Shown: piece by piece, positions 24,716 to 35,509 of the stretch
Position numbering within the stretch: position 1 is the first letter of the stretch
How the letters are laid out: each line of letters opens with the position of its first letter
Origin: Ailurus styani
Lineage: Eukaryota; Chordata; Mammalia; Carnivora; Ailuridae
Length of the DNA stretch: 64,000 bases
Reading direction: 5' to 3'
Assembly (NCBI GenBank): GCA_002007465.1
Contig: LNAC01000163.1
Span: 280,812 to 344,811 of the forward strand
The notes under the pieces: model-generated
What the model was told of the DNA's origin: nothing
Databases searched by the model: none
Seen by the model: the letters and a program-made list of their open reading frames with translations, nothing else
Position numbers and translations under genes: made by a program

Positions 24716-24884
24716 GGGATGCTTGGGTGGCTCAGTTGGTTAAATATCTGCCTTTAGCTCAGGTCATGATCTCAGGGTCCTGGGATTGAGCCCTGGATTG
24801 GGCTCCCTACTCAGCAGGGAGTCTGCTTCTCTCTCCCCCCAGCTCATGATCTCTTTCTCTCAAATAAATAAAATCTTTTTAAAA
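24716..24884 (+). mobile_element. CAN-SINE, older subtype, shortened body
   Basis: Sense copy whose CT-rich body is shorter than usual ('cttctctctccccccagctc'). Target duplication aaaagtatcatattt (24701-24715) / aaaagtattgtattt (24885-24899). Its 3' part is repeated after the N at 24925. Confidence 0.93.
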
Positions 24885-25019
24885 AAAGTATTGTATTTGT
24901 TTTCTAGTAAATTATGACTTTTATNCTCTCCCCCCAGCTCATGATCTCTTTCTCTCAAATAAATAAAATCTTTTTAAAAAAAGTATTGTATTTGTTTTCT
25001 AGTAAATTATGACTTTTAT
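24831..25019. repeat. 94-bp duplication around an N, probable assembly artefact
   Basis: 24831-24924 and 24926-25019 are identical as far as I can read, separated by a single N at 24925. A second N follows at 25022, just before the L1 tail. The duplicated block includes the end of the SINE and unique flank. Confidence 0.9.
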
Positions 25020-25210
25020 TTNTTTGCCCAAGGGGTACAGGTCTGTGAATCATCAGGCTTACATCTTTCACAGCATTCACCAAAGCACAAACCCTCCCCA
25101 ATGTCCATAACCCATCCACCCTATCCCTACCCTCCCACCCCCCAGTAACCCTCAGTTTGTTTTGTGAGATTAGGAGTCTCTTATGGTTTGTCTCCTTCCC
25201 CATCCCATCT
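25018..25210 (-). mobile_element. 5'-truncated young L1, 3' UTR only
   Basis: Antisense L1 3' UTR about 190 bp long; the N at 25022 sits in its poly-T. It is flanked by taaattatgactttta at 25003-25018 and 25211-25226. The same 16-mer also ends just before the N at 24925, so there are three copies. Confidence 0.9.
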
Positions 25211-25640
25211 TAAATTATGACTTTTAATAAAATAACCCTACTGTGAACAGAATGGCAGTATTTTCCTAGAACACCTCCCTTAGTTCACTATCAACGCCGA
25301 TACCACTGTCAATACCAGTTACTGTAGAAAAAAGTTTTTAAGTTCTTTGTGGGAAACCCAGTCCAGTTCTCCCTCAGTGCTGGCTTCACATGAAAAGCAT
25401 GAATCCAGTTGTTATTGTCAGTTTTTCCATTTTGATAGCTTGATGGGTGATCAGCAGCACTTGAGAGGGTCTTTCCCAGTGGGGTGACAGCAGGTCTTTC
25501 TGGCATAACACTTTTTTAGATAGACGGAATCTTCCAGTCAGTGGAGGTTTTAGGTTTCTTTGGCAAGTCCTTCCAGGTCCTTATTATTTTTATGCCTTAA
25601 AGTTTCTAGGGAAAAGAGTTCTTTTAAGTACTGGATGTGA

Positions 25641-25827
25641 TTTTTTAATTAAAATATAATGTATTATTTTCCCCAGGGGTACAGGTCTGTGAATCATCAG
25701 GCTTACACATTTCACAGCACTCACCACAGCACAAACCCTCCCCAATGTCCTTAACCCAACCACCCTATCCCTACTCCCCCACCTCCCAGTAACCCTCAGT
25801 TTGCTTCATGAGATTAAGAGTCCAGAG
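25641..25827 (-). mobile_element. 5'-truncated young L1, 3' UTR only
   Basis: Antisense L1 3' UTR of about 185 bp, same segment as at 2737 and 25018, inserted within the ERV fossil. The tail region reads 'aattaaaatataatgtatta' on the + strand rather than clean poly-T. Confidence 0.88.
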
Positions 25828-25897
25828 AATTCAGTTAAAGCAAGCATAGGATATGGTCTCAGACCAAAATTCGTAGGCCCTCCCATACATAAGTTTA

Positions 25898-26104
25898 TTT
25901 TTTTAATTTATTTTTTATTAAGTTTTTTTTTTTTTTGACAGAGAGAGAGAGAGATTACAAGTAGGCAGAGAGGCAGGCAGAGAGAGAGGAGGAAGCAGGC
26001 TCCCCACTGAGCAGGGAGCCCGATGTGGGGCTCAATCCCAGGACCCTGAGATCATGACCTGAGCTGAAGGCAGAGGCTTTAACCCACTGAGCCACCCAGG
26101 TGCC
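25898..26104 (-). mobile_element. CAN-SINE, young subtype
   Basis: Reverse-oriented copy splitting the integrase region. Perfect 16-bp target duplication cccatacataagttta at 25882-25897 and 26105-26120. The 82-codon minus-strand frame at 25955-26203 is a fusion of integrase remnant and SINE antisense, not a gene. Confidence 0.97.
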
Positions 26105-26440
26105 CCCATACATAAGTTTAAAGGGAGAGATTCCATACTTGTTTTTCTGTTTCACTCTAAAATATAATAAGGCTAGTGGTAAAACACTAGGCGATTTTAA
26201 CATAGTAGGTCACAGACTTAACCAATGAGGGCCTTTTTTGGGCTTTCCTTTTTGTTTGGTTTGATTCATTTGATCTATTTGACCAGAGGACTGAGGTATA
26301 AAGGAATCTACAAACATTTGCATAATTTTTGGTTGAGAGTAGAAATAAAATGGCTTCTGTCCTAGTCAATGAGCTCTGATATCCCCAAAGTGGGAATTAT
26401 GTATATTAAAAGAACCTTTACTAATATCTATTAGCTTTTA

Positions 26441-26844
26441 TTTTTTATTTTATTTTGTTTTTAAAGATTTAATTTATGGGGTGCCTGGGTGGCTGAGTTG
26501 TTAAGCATCTGCCTTCTGCTCAGGTCATAATCTCAGATCCTGGGATCGAGTCCTGCATCAGGTTACCTGCTCAGTGGGAAGTCTGTTTCTCCCTCTCCCA
26601 CTCCCCCTGCTTGTGTTTCCTCTCTCATTGTCCCTCTGTCAAATAAATAAATAAAAATCTTTAAAAAATTTTAATTTCTTTATTTGAGAAAGTGAGAGAG
26701 AGAGAGAGCATGGGTGGGGTGGGCCAAGAGGAGAGGGAGAGGGAGTTTCAAACAGATTCCACATTGAGCATGGAGCCCATCACTGGGCAAGATCCCATAA
26801 CCAAGAGTCAGATGCTTAACCAACTGCACCCCCCAGGTGCTCCC
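26441..26844 (-). mobile_element. CAN-SINE, older subtype, split by a nested SINE
   Basis: Outer reverse-oriented SINE in two parts: tail at 26441-26477 and body plus head at 26668-26844. Target duplication tattagctttta (26429-26440) / tattggctttta (26848-26859). The body carries (GA)n at 26693-26709. Confidence 0.9.
26478..26667 (+). mobile_element. CAN-SINE, nested in another SINE
   Basis: Sense copy inserted in the A/T-rich tail of the outer SINE. It starts 'ggggtgcctgggtggctgag' and ends in an A tail. Short tttaattt sequences flank it. Confidence 0.93.
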
Positions 26845-27302
26845 GAGTATTGGCTTTTAAAGAGGGGAAAGACTTCATGCCATATGGACACATAAATACC
26901 ATAAACTGGATAAATCTCTAACCTTTTATAAGCATTAGTTCTATGAAATCCAGCTGCCATCAAGTTCCTAGTAAAGTTTATCAGGGAGAACTTCCTGCAT
27001 TCATCTTGGGAGGAGACTGTAAGGATTCTCCTGACATATAATACATTTTTTTAATATTTTGAATGATCTTTTTGTTAGGCATTGTGATGGTCTAGTGCTT
27101 TTCAAATTCTCCTTTATCAGATGGTTTTGATGAAACAACAATCCCAACTGAGCAAATAAGGACTGTGGCATAGTAAATATTTTGTTAAGTAAATGTAATA
27201 GTCCAGTCAGATTTCTTTTATAATCCATTTGTTCATTTCTTTTTGTCAAAAATATTTTTGAAAATGAAGAAAAGTTTCTTACTGTATTAAAAGTGGAATT
27301 TT

Positions 27303-27485
27303 TTAAAAGGTTTTATTTATTTGACAGAGAGAAATTACAAGTAGGCAGAGAGGCAGGCAGAGAGAGAGGAGGAAGCAGGCTCCCTGCTGAGCAGGGAGCC
27401 TGATTCGGGGCTCGATCCCAGGACCCTGAGATCATGACCCGAGCTAAAAGCAGTGGCTTTAACCCACTGAGCCACCCAGGTGCCC
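27303..27485 (-). mobile_element. CAN-SINE, young subtype, in a tandem SINE pair
   Basis: Reverse-oriented young copy next to an older copy in the same orientation. The only clear target duplication brackets both copies: aaaagtggaatttt (27289-27302) and aaaagtggagttt (from 27719). It therefore probably inserted into the T-rich tail of the older one. Confidence 0.93.
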
Positions 27486-27489
27486 TGGG

Positions 27490-27718
27490 TTTTTTGTTTT
27501 TGTTTTTGTTTTTTAATATTTATGTATTATTTTAAAGAGAAAGCAAGAGAGCAAGTGAGTGTGCTTTGGTCTGGGGGGGGGCAAAGAGGGAAAGCAGGAG
27601 GGAAAATACCAAGCATATTCGCTGCTGAGTGGTGGTCTCAATTTCAGGACCCCAAGATCATGACCTGAGCCAAAACTAAGAGTCTGACACCCAACCGACT
27701 GAGCCACCCAGGTGCCCC
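27490..27718 (-). mobile_element. CAN-SINE, older subtype
   Basis: Second member of the pair, more diverged, with 'tgggggggggcaaagaggga' in its body and head ending 'ccacccaggtgcccc'. Confidence 0.9.
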
Positions 27719-28290
27719 AAAAAGTGGAGTTTCTAAGATTGAAGACTGCCATGTTTTAATATTAGTTTTTGCAATTCTGTCATCAGAATTATTACCATTA
27801 GAAAATTTGTCCTTCTGCTCTCTGTGAGCTTTATAATGAATTACTTATATCTGACAAGCAGGCAAAGTAAAGCCTTAAACAAATAAGCTATCAATTTTTC
27901 ACAAGATATTTTAGTTCTCACTGAAGTAAAAAAAATCCTTTTTAAAAATTTAATCTTATTGTGTGACAGACAACAAATATATATTTATTGTTAGACTATA
28001 TGTTCACTTTAAGTCCAGACCAAAAATTGTAGCTTCAGTAACTGTTATTAACAATCTATTTGTACAGACTTAATTCCAGACAAAACATAAGCTCCTCAAG
28101 TTTTATGTTAAGTCACTGCAACATAGCCTTAACTGGGCCATTTTTATCCCAAGTACATGACCATCAATAAACATTATCAAATATGTTATGTGAATAGGAA
28201 TATCAGGTAAATCATCTTTGGTTTTTAATAATTAGAATCTCTAGATATGGGAGAGAGTTTGTAGCCAATTTTAGTTGCTTAGAGCCTTTT

Positions 28291-28492
28291 CAGAGGCACT
28301 TGTGTGGCTAAGTTGGTGAAGCATCCAACTCTTGATTTCTGCTCAGGTCATAATCTCAGGGTTTTGCAATCAAGCCCCACTCTAGGCTCTGCAATGGACA
28401 CATGGAGACTGCTTAAGATTCTGTCCTCCTTCCTCTGCCCCTTGTGCTGCTTGCTGTCCTGCTCTCTCTCTCTCTGAAAAGAAAATACTCTT
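28291..28492 (+). mobile_element. CAN-SINE, oldest subtype here
   Basis: Sense copy with the variant head 'catccaactcttgatttctg' and body 'gactgcttaagattctgtcc', an older CAN-SINE subfamily. Substitutions are numerous. It flanks the 5' edge of the ERV fossil. Confidence 0.88.
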
Positions 28493-28868
28493 CGAGTTCT
28501 GAGGTCCACAGTTATGCCATGGGAGATTGTGGTCACTCTGCAAATGCTGGAATCTACCGTCTTCAGTCTGTACTACTGCCATAAATAGGCTAAGATGTTG
28601 TTGTTGTTGGTGGTGGTGTTGGTGTTTTTAGTAGGCCATTTTGTCTGCAAAATGAGCTGACTCCTAGATTTTAACACTCTGTAGCTTCAGTCCAGAAATA
28701 TTGAAATTTGTGTGGTGTGGCTTTATGCTCCCATGAAGCAAAGATGTGTGTGTTTGTCTGTGTGTGTGTATCCTGAAGTAAATATTCTAAGAAAAGAAAT
28801 AGAAGAAAGTCTCTTCCCTATTTTCAACAGGGAACTGGAAACTGTATGAAAAAATCTTTACTTTAAAT
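28493..28868. other. unassigned DNA with GTT/GGT trinucleotide repeat
   Basis: Contains an imperfect (GTT)n/(GGT)n run at 28596-28627 and short (TG)n at 28746-28769. May be further ERV sequence, not recognisable. Confidence 0.5.
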
Positions 28869-30725
28869 GTAAATGGCTTAAATTCTTCAATAAAAAGTCA
28901 GTTATTGGCAGAATGGATAAAAACAAATGATCCAGTTGCATGCTTTCTACAAGTGACTCACTTTAGGTACCCAGACACAAATAGCTTGGAAGTGACATGA
29001 TGAAAAGAGATATTCCATGTAATAGTAATCAAAAGAAAATGAGGTAGCTAAACTAATATTAGGTAAAATAGACTTTAAATCAAAAAAGTTTTATAAGAGA
29101 TAAAAAAGAGCATTATATATTAATAACACATTTAATACCAGAAAAAGATACAATAATTATAAAAACTTACATACCTAACGACAGAATATCAAAATAAATG
29201 AAACCCAAACTTACAGAGTTGAGTGGAGAAATTAACAGTTATACAGTAATGGCTGGAAACTTTAATGCTCCACTGTCAATAATGGATAGAACCACTAGGC
29301 AGAAGATAAGGAAGGAAGGACTTAAACAACAAACCAATTAGATCTAACAGAAATATACCCTCTTCATCCAACAACAGCTACTCATACTTCTCAAGTACAT
29401 GAGGGAAATTTTCCAGGATAAGCCATATCTTAGACCACATATTAAATCTCAGTAGGTTTAAAAAAGTATCATACAAGGTATCTTCTTTGTGTAAGGAAGG
29501 AAAAAGAAATCAGCAACAGAAATAAAATTAAAAAATTCTAAAACTATAGAAATTCAGTAATAAACTTGAAAAAAACAATTGAACAAAGAAGATATCACAG
29601 GAAAATCAGAAAATAATTATTGAAAATGAAGGCACTGTATACAAAAATGCATGGGAAACAACAAAAGCTGGTTTAAAAGGGAAATTTGTAGCTATAAATA
29701 CTTACATTAAAAAATAGAATCAACAACAAAATCAAAAACCTAAGTTTACAACTTAAGGGACTAGAAAAAGAACAAACTGAACCTAAAATCAGCGGAAGTA
29801 AGGAAATAGTAAATATTAAAATAGACATAAATGAAATAGAGAAAACAACAGAGAAAAATTAATGAAACAAGTTTTTTTTTTTTAAATCAGCATAGATCTA
29901 CAAATGGCTGTTAAAGCCATGAGAAGATGCTCAACATCAGTAGTGATTAGGGAAATGCAAATCAAAACTACAGTGAACTATCACCCTACACCCATTAGGA
30001 TAACTACTGTCAAAAAGACAAAATTTAACATTTATTAGCAAGAGTGTATAGAATTTAGAGGCCTTGTGCACTGTTAGTGGGAATATAAAATTGTACACCA
30101 CTATAGAAAATAATTGACCCTTCCTCAAAAATCAAAAATGGAATGATATGATCTAGCAATTCCACTTCTGGGTATATGCTTTAAATAATTGAAAATAAGG
30201 TCTTAAAAGAGATATTTTTACACCCATGTTCATAGCGGCATTATTCACACTTGCTAAAACATGAAAGCAGCCCAAATATCTGTTGATGGATGAATGGATA
30301 ACCAAAATGTGGTGAATACATACAATGGAATATTATTCAGTCTTTAAAAAGTAATTCTGACATATGCTAAAACATGGAAGAATTTTGAAGATATTGTATG
30401 CTAAGGAAATAAGCTAGTGACAAAAAAAAGATACAGTATGATTCTACTTATATTAAGCTACTTAGAGTGGTCAAAATCACAGAGAAAGAAAGTAGAATGA
30501 TGGTTATAAAAGGTGTATGTGGGGGAAACAGGGACTTACTGTTTAATGAGCATAGAGTTTTAGTTTTGGAAGATGAGAAGAGTTATATGGAGAGATTTGG
30601 TGATGGTTGCATAACATGAATGTATCTAATACTACTAAACTGCAATTAAAAATGTTTAAAATGGTGACTTTTATGTTGTAGTATTTTATTACAATAAAAA
30701 TATTTTGGAAAAATGACTTAGTCTT
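28869..30725 (+). mobile_element. L1M LINE, ORF2 5' part joined to 3' UTR
   Basis: 28.87-29.87 kb is sense ORF2 from the endonuclease region onward: 'aatgtaaatggcttaaattc' at 28868, 'cttagaccacatattaaatc' near 29432, 'aatttgtagctataaatact' near 29684. After a T run at 29871-29883, 29.9-30.7 kb is the ORF2 end and 3' UTR ('aaatgcaaatcaaaactaca', 'gcaattccacttctgggtat', 'atggaatattattcagtctt'), closing with 'taaaatggtgacttttatgt' and 'ttacaataaaaatat'. The polymerase core is missing, so this is either an internal deletion or two insertions. Frames are broken. Confidence 0.88.
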
Positions 30726-30741
30726 AGGAATAATGAAGACT

Positions 30742-30998
30742 GAGAAAGACAATTATTGTATGATCTCTCTGATATGAGGAATCTGAGGGGCAGGTTGGGG
30801 GGTTCTGGGGGGTAGGGAGGGAAAAAATGAAACAAGATGGGATCAGGGAGACAAACCAGAAGAGACTTTTAATTTCGGGAAACAAACTGAGGGTTACTAG
30901 GGGCTGGGAGGGTAGGGATAGGGTGGTTGGGTTATGGATATTGGGGAGAGTTTTTGCTATGGTGAGTGCTGTAAAAGGTGTAAGCCTGAAAAAAAAAA
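30742..30998 (+). mobile_element. 5'-truncated young L1, 3' UTR, sense
   Basis: Sense L1 3' UTR of about 255 bp with the G-rich tract ('ggttctggggggtagggagg') and an A tail, bracketed by perfect 14-bp target duplication gaataatgaagact at 30728-30741 and 30999-31012. The tail follows 'gtgtaagcctga', so the last ~40 bp of the usual 3' UTR is absent (earlier polyadenylation or internal priming). Confidence 0.92.
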
Positions 30999-31200
30999 GA
31001 ATAATGAAGACTTAGGCAGAAATGGAGAGAGAAGGGTATTTCAGAAGAAAGAATTATACATGCAAATAAGTGCCTTATTCACTCTGAACTGGATTCTGAG
31101 CAGATCAGGCATGCTTAAGGGCACCTTGGGGGTAAATCTGGATTTTGACACAGAAGGAGTGGCAGAGAGGAAGTCCTTAAGCTTGTTAGAAAGGCATCTA

Positions 31201-31407
31201 GCAAAAAGACTTTTAACTATAGGAAACACACTGAGAATTGCCGGAGGGGAGGTGGGTGGGTGATGGGGAAATTGGGTGATGGGCAAAGGAGGGCATGTGG
31301 TGTAATGAGCACTGGGTGTTATATGCAACTGATGATTAACTGAACTCTACATCTGAAACTAATGATACACTATATGTTAACTAATTTAAATACAATAAGA
31401 TTTAAAA
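31201..31407 (+). mobile_element. 5'-truncated L1 3' end, sense
   Basis: About 205 bp: 'taggaaacacactgagaatt' to 'gatacactatatgttaacta' and A tail. Target duplication aaaggcatcta at 31190-31200 and 31408-31418. Confidence 0.9.
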
Positions 31408-31465
31408 AAAGGCATCTAAATCTTTGCCCCACTCATAGTGTGATGAGCAGGGCAAGCAAGTAGCA

Positions 31466-31550
31466 AGCAGCAGCAGCAGCATCACCTGTGAGCTTGTGCC
31501 CCACCTGAGACTTCCTGCAGAATCTGCATCTTAGTAAGATATCCAAACCT
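31466..31550 (+). mobile_element. MER5A-like hAT MITE fragment
   Basis: 'cagcagcatcacctgtgagc' followed by 'cagaatctgcatcttagtaa' matches the middle of MER5A/MER5B in order, with a deletion between. Ends are not preserved. Confidence 0.6.
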
Positions 31551-33957
31551 ATAGTAAAGAGCTATTTTCCCAACCTAGTCTTGTAAGGACAAAAGAAAAT
31601 TAAGCCATGCATGTGTATCTGTCTTGGGTCAGAGTGACAAAATAGAGGTAAGTGTCCTCACAGGCCACTGTGGTAAGAAATAGGAGATTCAATATTAGGT
31701 GTTAACTGCCCCGAACTGCAGAATATAATGAGAAGCTATATAGTCAAGGGTCTACAGACAAAATAGCTTCTTGAGACCAGAGGTAATGGCACAGAGATCT
31801 GAATTGACTGAATGCAGTGCTGTATTTATCTTTATATCTTAGTTCCCTGTACAGTGTGCAATAGTGTCTGTGGTTAGAACTGGGTAATTGTTCATTGAAT
31901 TAAATTGAAATGCAGTGAATAAAAGCTTCTTTATGTGTGGATTATTTCATTTTTTATTCATTTTAAGTGTAATTATAGTAAGCCTACCTCTTTGGATCTT
32001 CTAAAAATTAATCTTCATTCTGTTCTCTGGAACTTTCATAATAAGCCTGTGTTCATATATATAAAGCAGTCCTTAAATACTTGAAGCTTTCCATTTTGAA
32101 ATCCCAAGCTCTAATGCCCAACATCTTATCTCTACATGCTGACAGCACTCACCTTTTTTCTATTATCTCCCCCTGGGAGTCATTTATCCAGACCCTTCAT
32201 CATTATGACCATCAAACTATTAACAAGCATAAATGTATTAGTGTCTCTTTTGAAGGAGAGAGACTCTTTTCCTTTTCACCTCTCAAAGGATAGTCTGAGG
32301 GTTTCAGAGCTACAGAGTTAAGAGAATTAAGCTGAAGAAATCTCATCTAAAGTGTTTGAATAGACAAAATCAATGACTGCTGGTTAAATGGGAGGCACAT
32401 AAAAAATACACTGTAAAATGATTTAAAAATGGCAATGAAAATAACTGCAGAAAATTTGATTAGAATCTGGAGAATCTAAAAGGTATCTAGATAGTAAGAA
32501 ATGCATTTCCAAAGCCCATTTAATCCTGTCAATATAACAGTAAATTTGCAGTTAGTCTCATTAAAAGAATTAATTTAAATACATCAAAGTTTTCATATTA
32601 AAGGTAGTGTTGTGGAAATTTTGGGTGTACCTGAAATTATTTTCCTTGTGGGTCCCCAGAGATGGATCCTTTAAACTATCTTTTAGAAGTTTAAAAGATT
32701 TTTTTTTAAACTCAGTGTGCCATACTTTGTAAACTAATAGAGTGTCACTTATTTCACATGAATTCAAATTAAAAACTTACTGTGTTTCAGGTAGATGTGC
32801 TATATGGAGAATACTCCAAAATATTACCTTGAAGCCTAGAGTTATTGAAGCCTAGAGTTATTGAGGATTAGATCACTGAATTGTTAAAATGAAGGCACTG
32901 ATGTTTGGTAAATACAAAGTCAAGTATATAAATAAATATAAAGAAAAATCTAGACATGATATAAGGATGTCAGAGATTGGAGAAGTAGTTGAGAATTTCA
33001 GTTATACTTGGGAGTAAGTTTCAATCAGCTAATCAATGCGTGATAGTCAAGACACTTTAATATGCCCAATAATGTCTCACTCAAGACAATGAAGGCCTCA
33101 AATGGCCACAAAATGTGAGAGATTGTTTCCAACTTAATGAAATTATAGCCTGTAATGTAGATCCTCAGTGGTGTGGACAAAAACAGAAGAAAAACCAAGA
33201 TTCAAAGACCCGGGAAAATGAATCAAAATTATAGTCTTAAGAGACAACATAAGTTAAGCAGTGCAGTAGTAACATGGAAATTTTAAGTAGACGATTTTTT
33301 ATCAATGGTCACTTTAGGTAGATTGGAGACCTGAAAATCTATTAGCAAAGTCTCAAAGGAATGAAAAATGTTCAGAGAGGCCGGCATGTGTATTAAAATC
33401 CATAGATTAATTGGGATTATTAGTAGCCAGAAAATCAGACTTTGAGCAACAGTATATAGAGGTCAAATTATGGGTTCTGAGTATGTGTGGAATTGATATA
33501 ATTGTGACCTATGTCTTTATAGAATACAGAACTATGGATTAAATAAATCAGCTGCTTTGCTTATACAGCATTACACGGTTCCTATCTTTGTGTAGAGGAG
33601 GGTAAGGCATACAGAATAATGAAAATGCAATTTGTATTAAATAATTTACTACAGAAATTAATTACAATAGATTTAGAGAGAAGAGATTAAAGTAACTATC
33701 AGTGTGGCTTGTTTTATAAAACTAAGCTAACAAGCTTTTATTTTATATGTTTAACTGACAAATATTTCTAGGATAGGAACTACCCTTTGGAAACAGATCT
33801 AAGTGAGGGTATTAATTTTTGAGTCATTGTGACAAATTATTTGTTAATGCTGATCAAATTATCTATGTCCTTCACTGAAAAATTAGAAGTATAAAAAATG
33901 TGTAAGATACATGTTTCCAGCTAGTCACATTTTAGTTTCTTTTTTGGCTCCTATATT
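31551..33957. other. non-repetitive, insertion-poor DNA
   Basis: About 2.4 kb without any SINE, L1 or LTR I can recognise and without a credible exon. A 20-bp direct repeat 'gaagcctagagttattgaag' occurs near 32831-32865. Small frames at 32081-32321 (+) and 32570-32767 (-) lack support. Confidence 0.5.
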
Positions 33958-34192
33958 TAAGAATTTGAGTTCTAGAGTTAAACTTACTGTGTTTAAATTC
34001 CAGCTCCAACATCTAGTAGCCATGTGACCTTAACTGAATAGTTAGTCTCTTTATGTCTCTGTTTCCTAATCTGTAAAGTGGGTATCTACTTAAAATGGTT
34101 CTTATGAGGATTAAATGTTATATGTGAACTGATTAAAAGAGTGTCTACTGCATAATAACACACCCAATAAATGTTGGTTATCATCATTTTAG
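33958..34192 (+). mobile_element. MIR SINE, sense
   Basis: Ancient mammalian SINE with its landmarks in order: 'gttctagagttaaacttact', core 'tagtagccatgtgacctta', 'tctgtaaagtgggtatctac', 'tgaggattaaatgttat', and tail 'acccaataaatgttggttat'. Nearly full length for MIR. Confidence 0.93.
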
Positions 34193-35035
34193 CAGTCAAA
34201 AGAATGAAGTTATCCTGAAATGGTATTAATTGATATATATTTCACATTTATTTTATTATACTGTAATACAGTTTAAGGAGCCATAGCACATTGAACCTTA
34301 ACTAAATTCCATGACTTATTAAGATTTTCCCTAAATTTGCTGTCTCATTACTTAGTATCTATAAAATGTTTCTCCTTTTTATATCTCACCTTTATCCATT
34401 TACAGATAGAGGATCATACCACAAGTGAAGCAAAAATAAAACAAGATTAAATAATGTTTAATAAGTTATCTTAATTTAAAATTGCTGTTACTATGAAGAT
34501 GATCTTTAATTATTTTTGTACTCTAAAACTCCAAAGAGGCAATTTAAAATAAATAGCAGTAGCTAGCAATGCAATTAAGGAAAATGATTTCACCCCCCCG
34601 CCCCGTACATCTCTTTCTCTTCCCACCTTTTCAGATTTCACCAAGGGACATCAGTACTGACATAACTATTTTTGTCAGGTGATTTGTAGTTCATTATTTT
34701 CTTCCCACAAGTATAGTTTTTTGGTATATATAGAACTGTTCAGTGACTAATGAAATATTTCCCTCACATATCTATGTGTGTTTGTGTGTAAGCAGCATTG
34801 CATGTTACTTTTCTTTCTTTTTGGGTTTTAGTGACTATTTCGTGAATTCTGTAGAGTGGGGTACAAAATAAAAATTATACTTAGCAGTATTCATTAAGGG
34901 ATATATTACAGTTAAGCCTGATTAAATTCTGATACAACAAAGTAATTTACATTTAAAGTTGAATATGTTTATTTGTTAAAAGAGGAATAATCAAAGGTAA
35001 ATGATTCTTATTGTCATTAGTTTTTCTCAAATTAA
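34193..35035. other. unassigned AT-rich DNA
   Basis: Includes a short C-rich patch 'cacccccccgccccg' at 34592-34606. No gene or named repeat seen. Confidence 0.5.
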
Positions 35036-35345
35036 TAAACTTTATGTTTTAGAGGAGTTTTAGGTTCACAGCAAAATTAAGCAGAAAGTACAGAGTTCCC
35101 AAATGGGCAAATGTACCTATGATTAATATCCTACATTACAGTGGACATTTGTTATGATCAATAAACCTGCACTGACACATCATTATCACCCAAAGTCTAT
35201 AGTTTACTTTAGGGTTCCTCCTCGTATTTTACATACTATGGGTTTTGTCGAATGCATAATGATATGTATCTACCATTGTAATATTTTAGTTTTGAATCAT
35301 AAAAATACTTTAAGTTTATACTTAAATTTTTATCCATCTTCTCAG
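35036..35345 (-). mobile_element. L1M 3'-region fragment, antisense
   Basis: 'ttttaggttcacagcaaaat' then 'acacatcattatcacccaaa' and 'gtctatagtttactttaggg' are characteristic antisense segments of old L1M elements. The plus-strand frame at 35154-35357 lies within it. Confidence 0.82.
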
Positions 35346-35509
35346 GACCTTAACTAGACATTTCTCTACCATTGAAAATTCATTCACCGTACTGTTACTA
35401 CTTAGGACCTATGATAGGGAATGCAAATTCAAGCTGCCTTTAAGATATTAACCTCTGAAGTTCATCAGTGGCTTAAAACTACAATATCCATTTTAGTTAA
35501 ATATTAGCA

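Larger units (their letters stand above)
25270..28285 (-). pseudogene. pol: gammaretrovirus-like ERV pol fossil (RNase H and integrase)
   Basis: Minus-strand remnant of class I ERV polymerase in 5'-to-3' order from high to low coordinates. RNase H: an Asp-Leu-Pro-Asp-Ile-Pro stretch and a Phe-Ile-Asp-Gly, whose Asp (codon 28165-28163) fits the catalytic acid. Integrase zinc-finger end: Cys-Ile-Ile-Cys-Gln near 27022-27045. Integrase core at about 26415-26205: Ile-Ile-Pro-x-Leu-Gly-Ile, then an in-frame TAG (26364-26362) directly before Asp-Arg-Ser-His-Phe (second catalytic Asp kept), then Gln-Ser-Ser-Gly-Gln-Ile-Asp, where the third catalytic position is Asp (26275-26273) in place of the family's Glu. 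C-terminal domain: Trp-Ile-His-x-x-His-Val-Lys-Pro at about 25411-25381. Frames are broken, most of the mid-integrase is missing, and SINEs plus an L1 tail interrupt it. Gag and the polymerase core are not found. It is not functional. Confidence 0.78.

Noticed and set aside
28382..28582. Minus-strand frame of 66 codons near the ERV 5' edge as further viral protein
   Set aside because: More than half is antisense to a CAN-SINE and the remainder shows no viral similarity.
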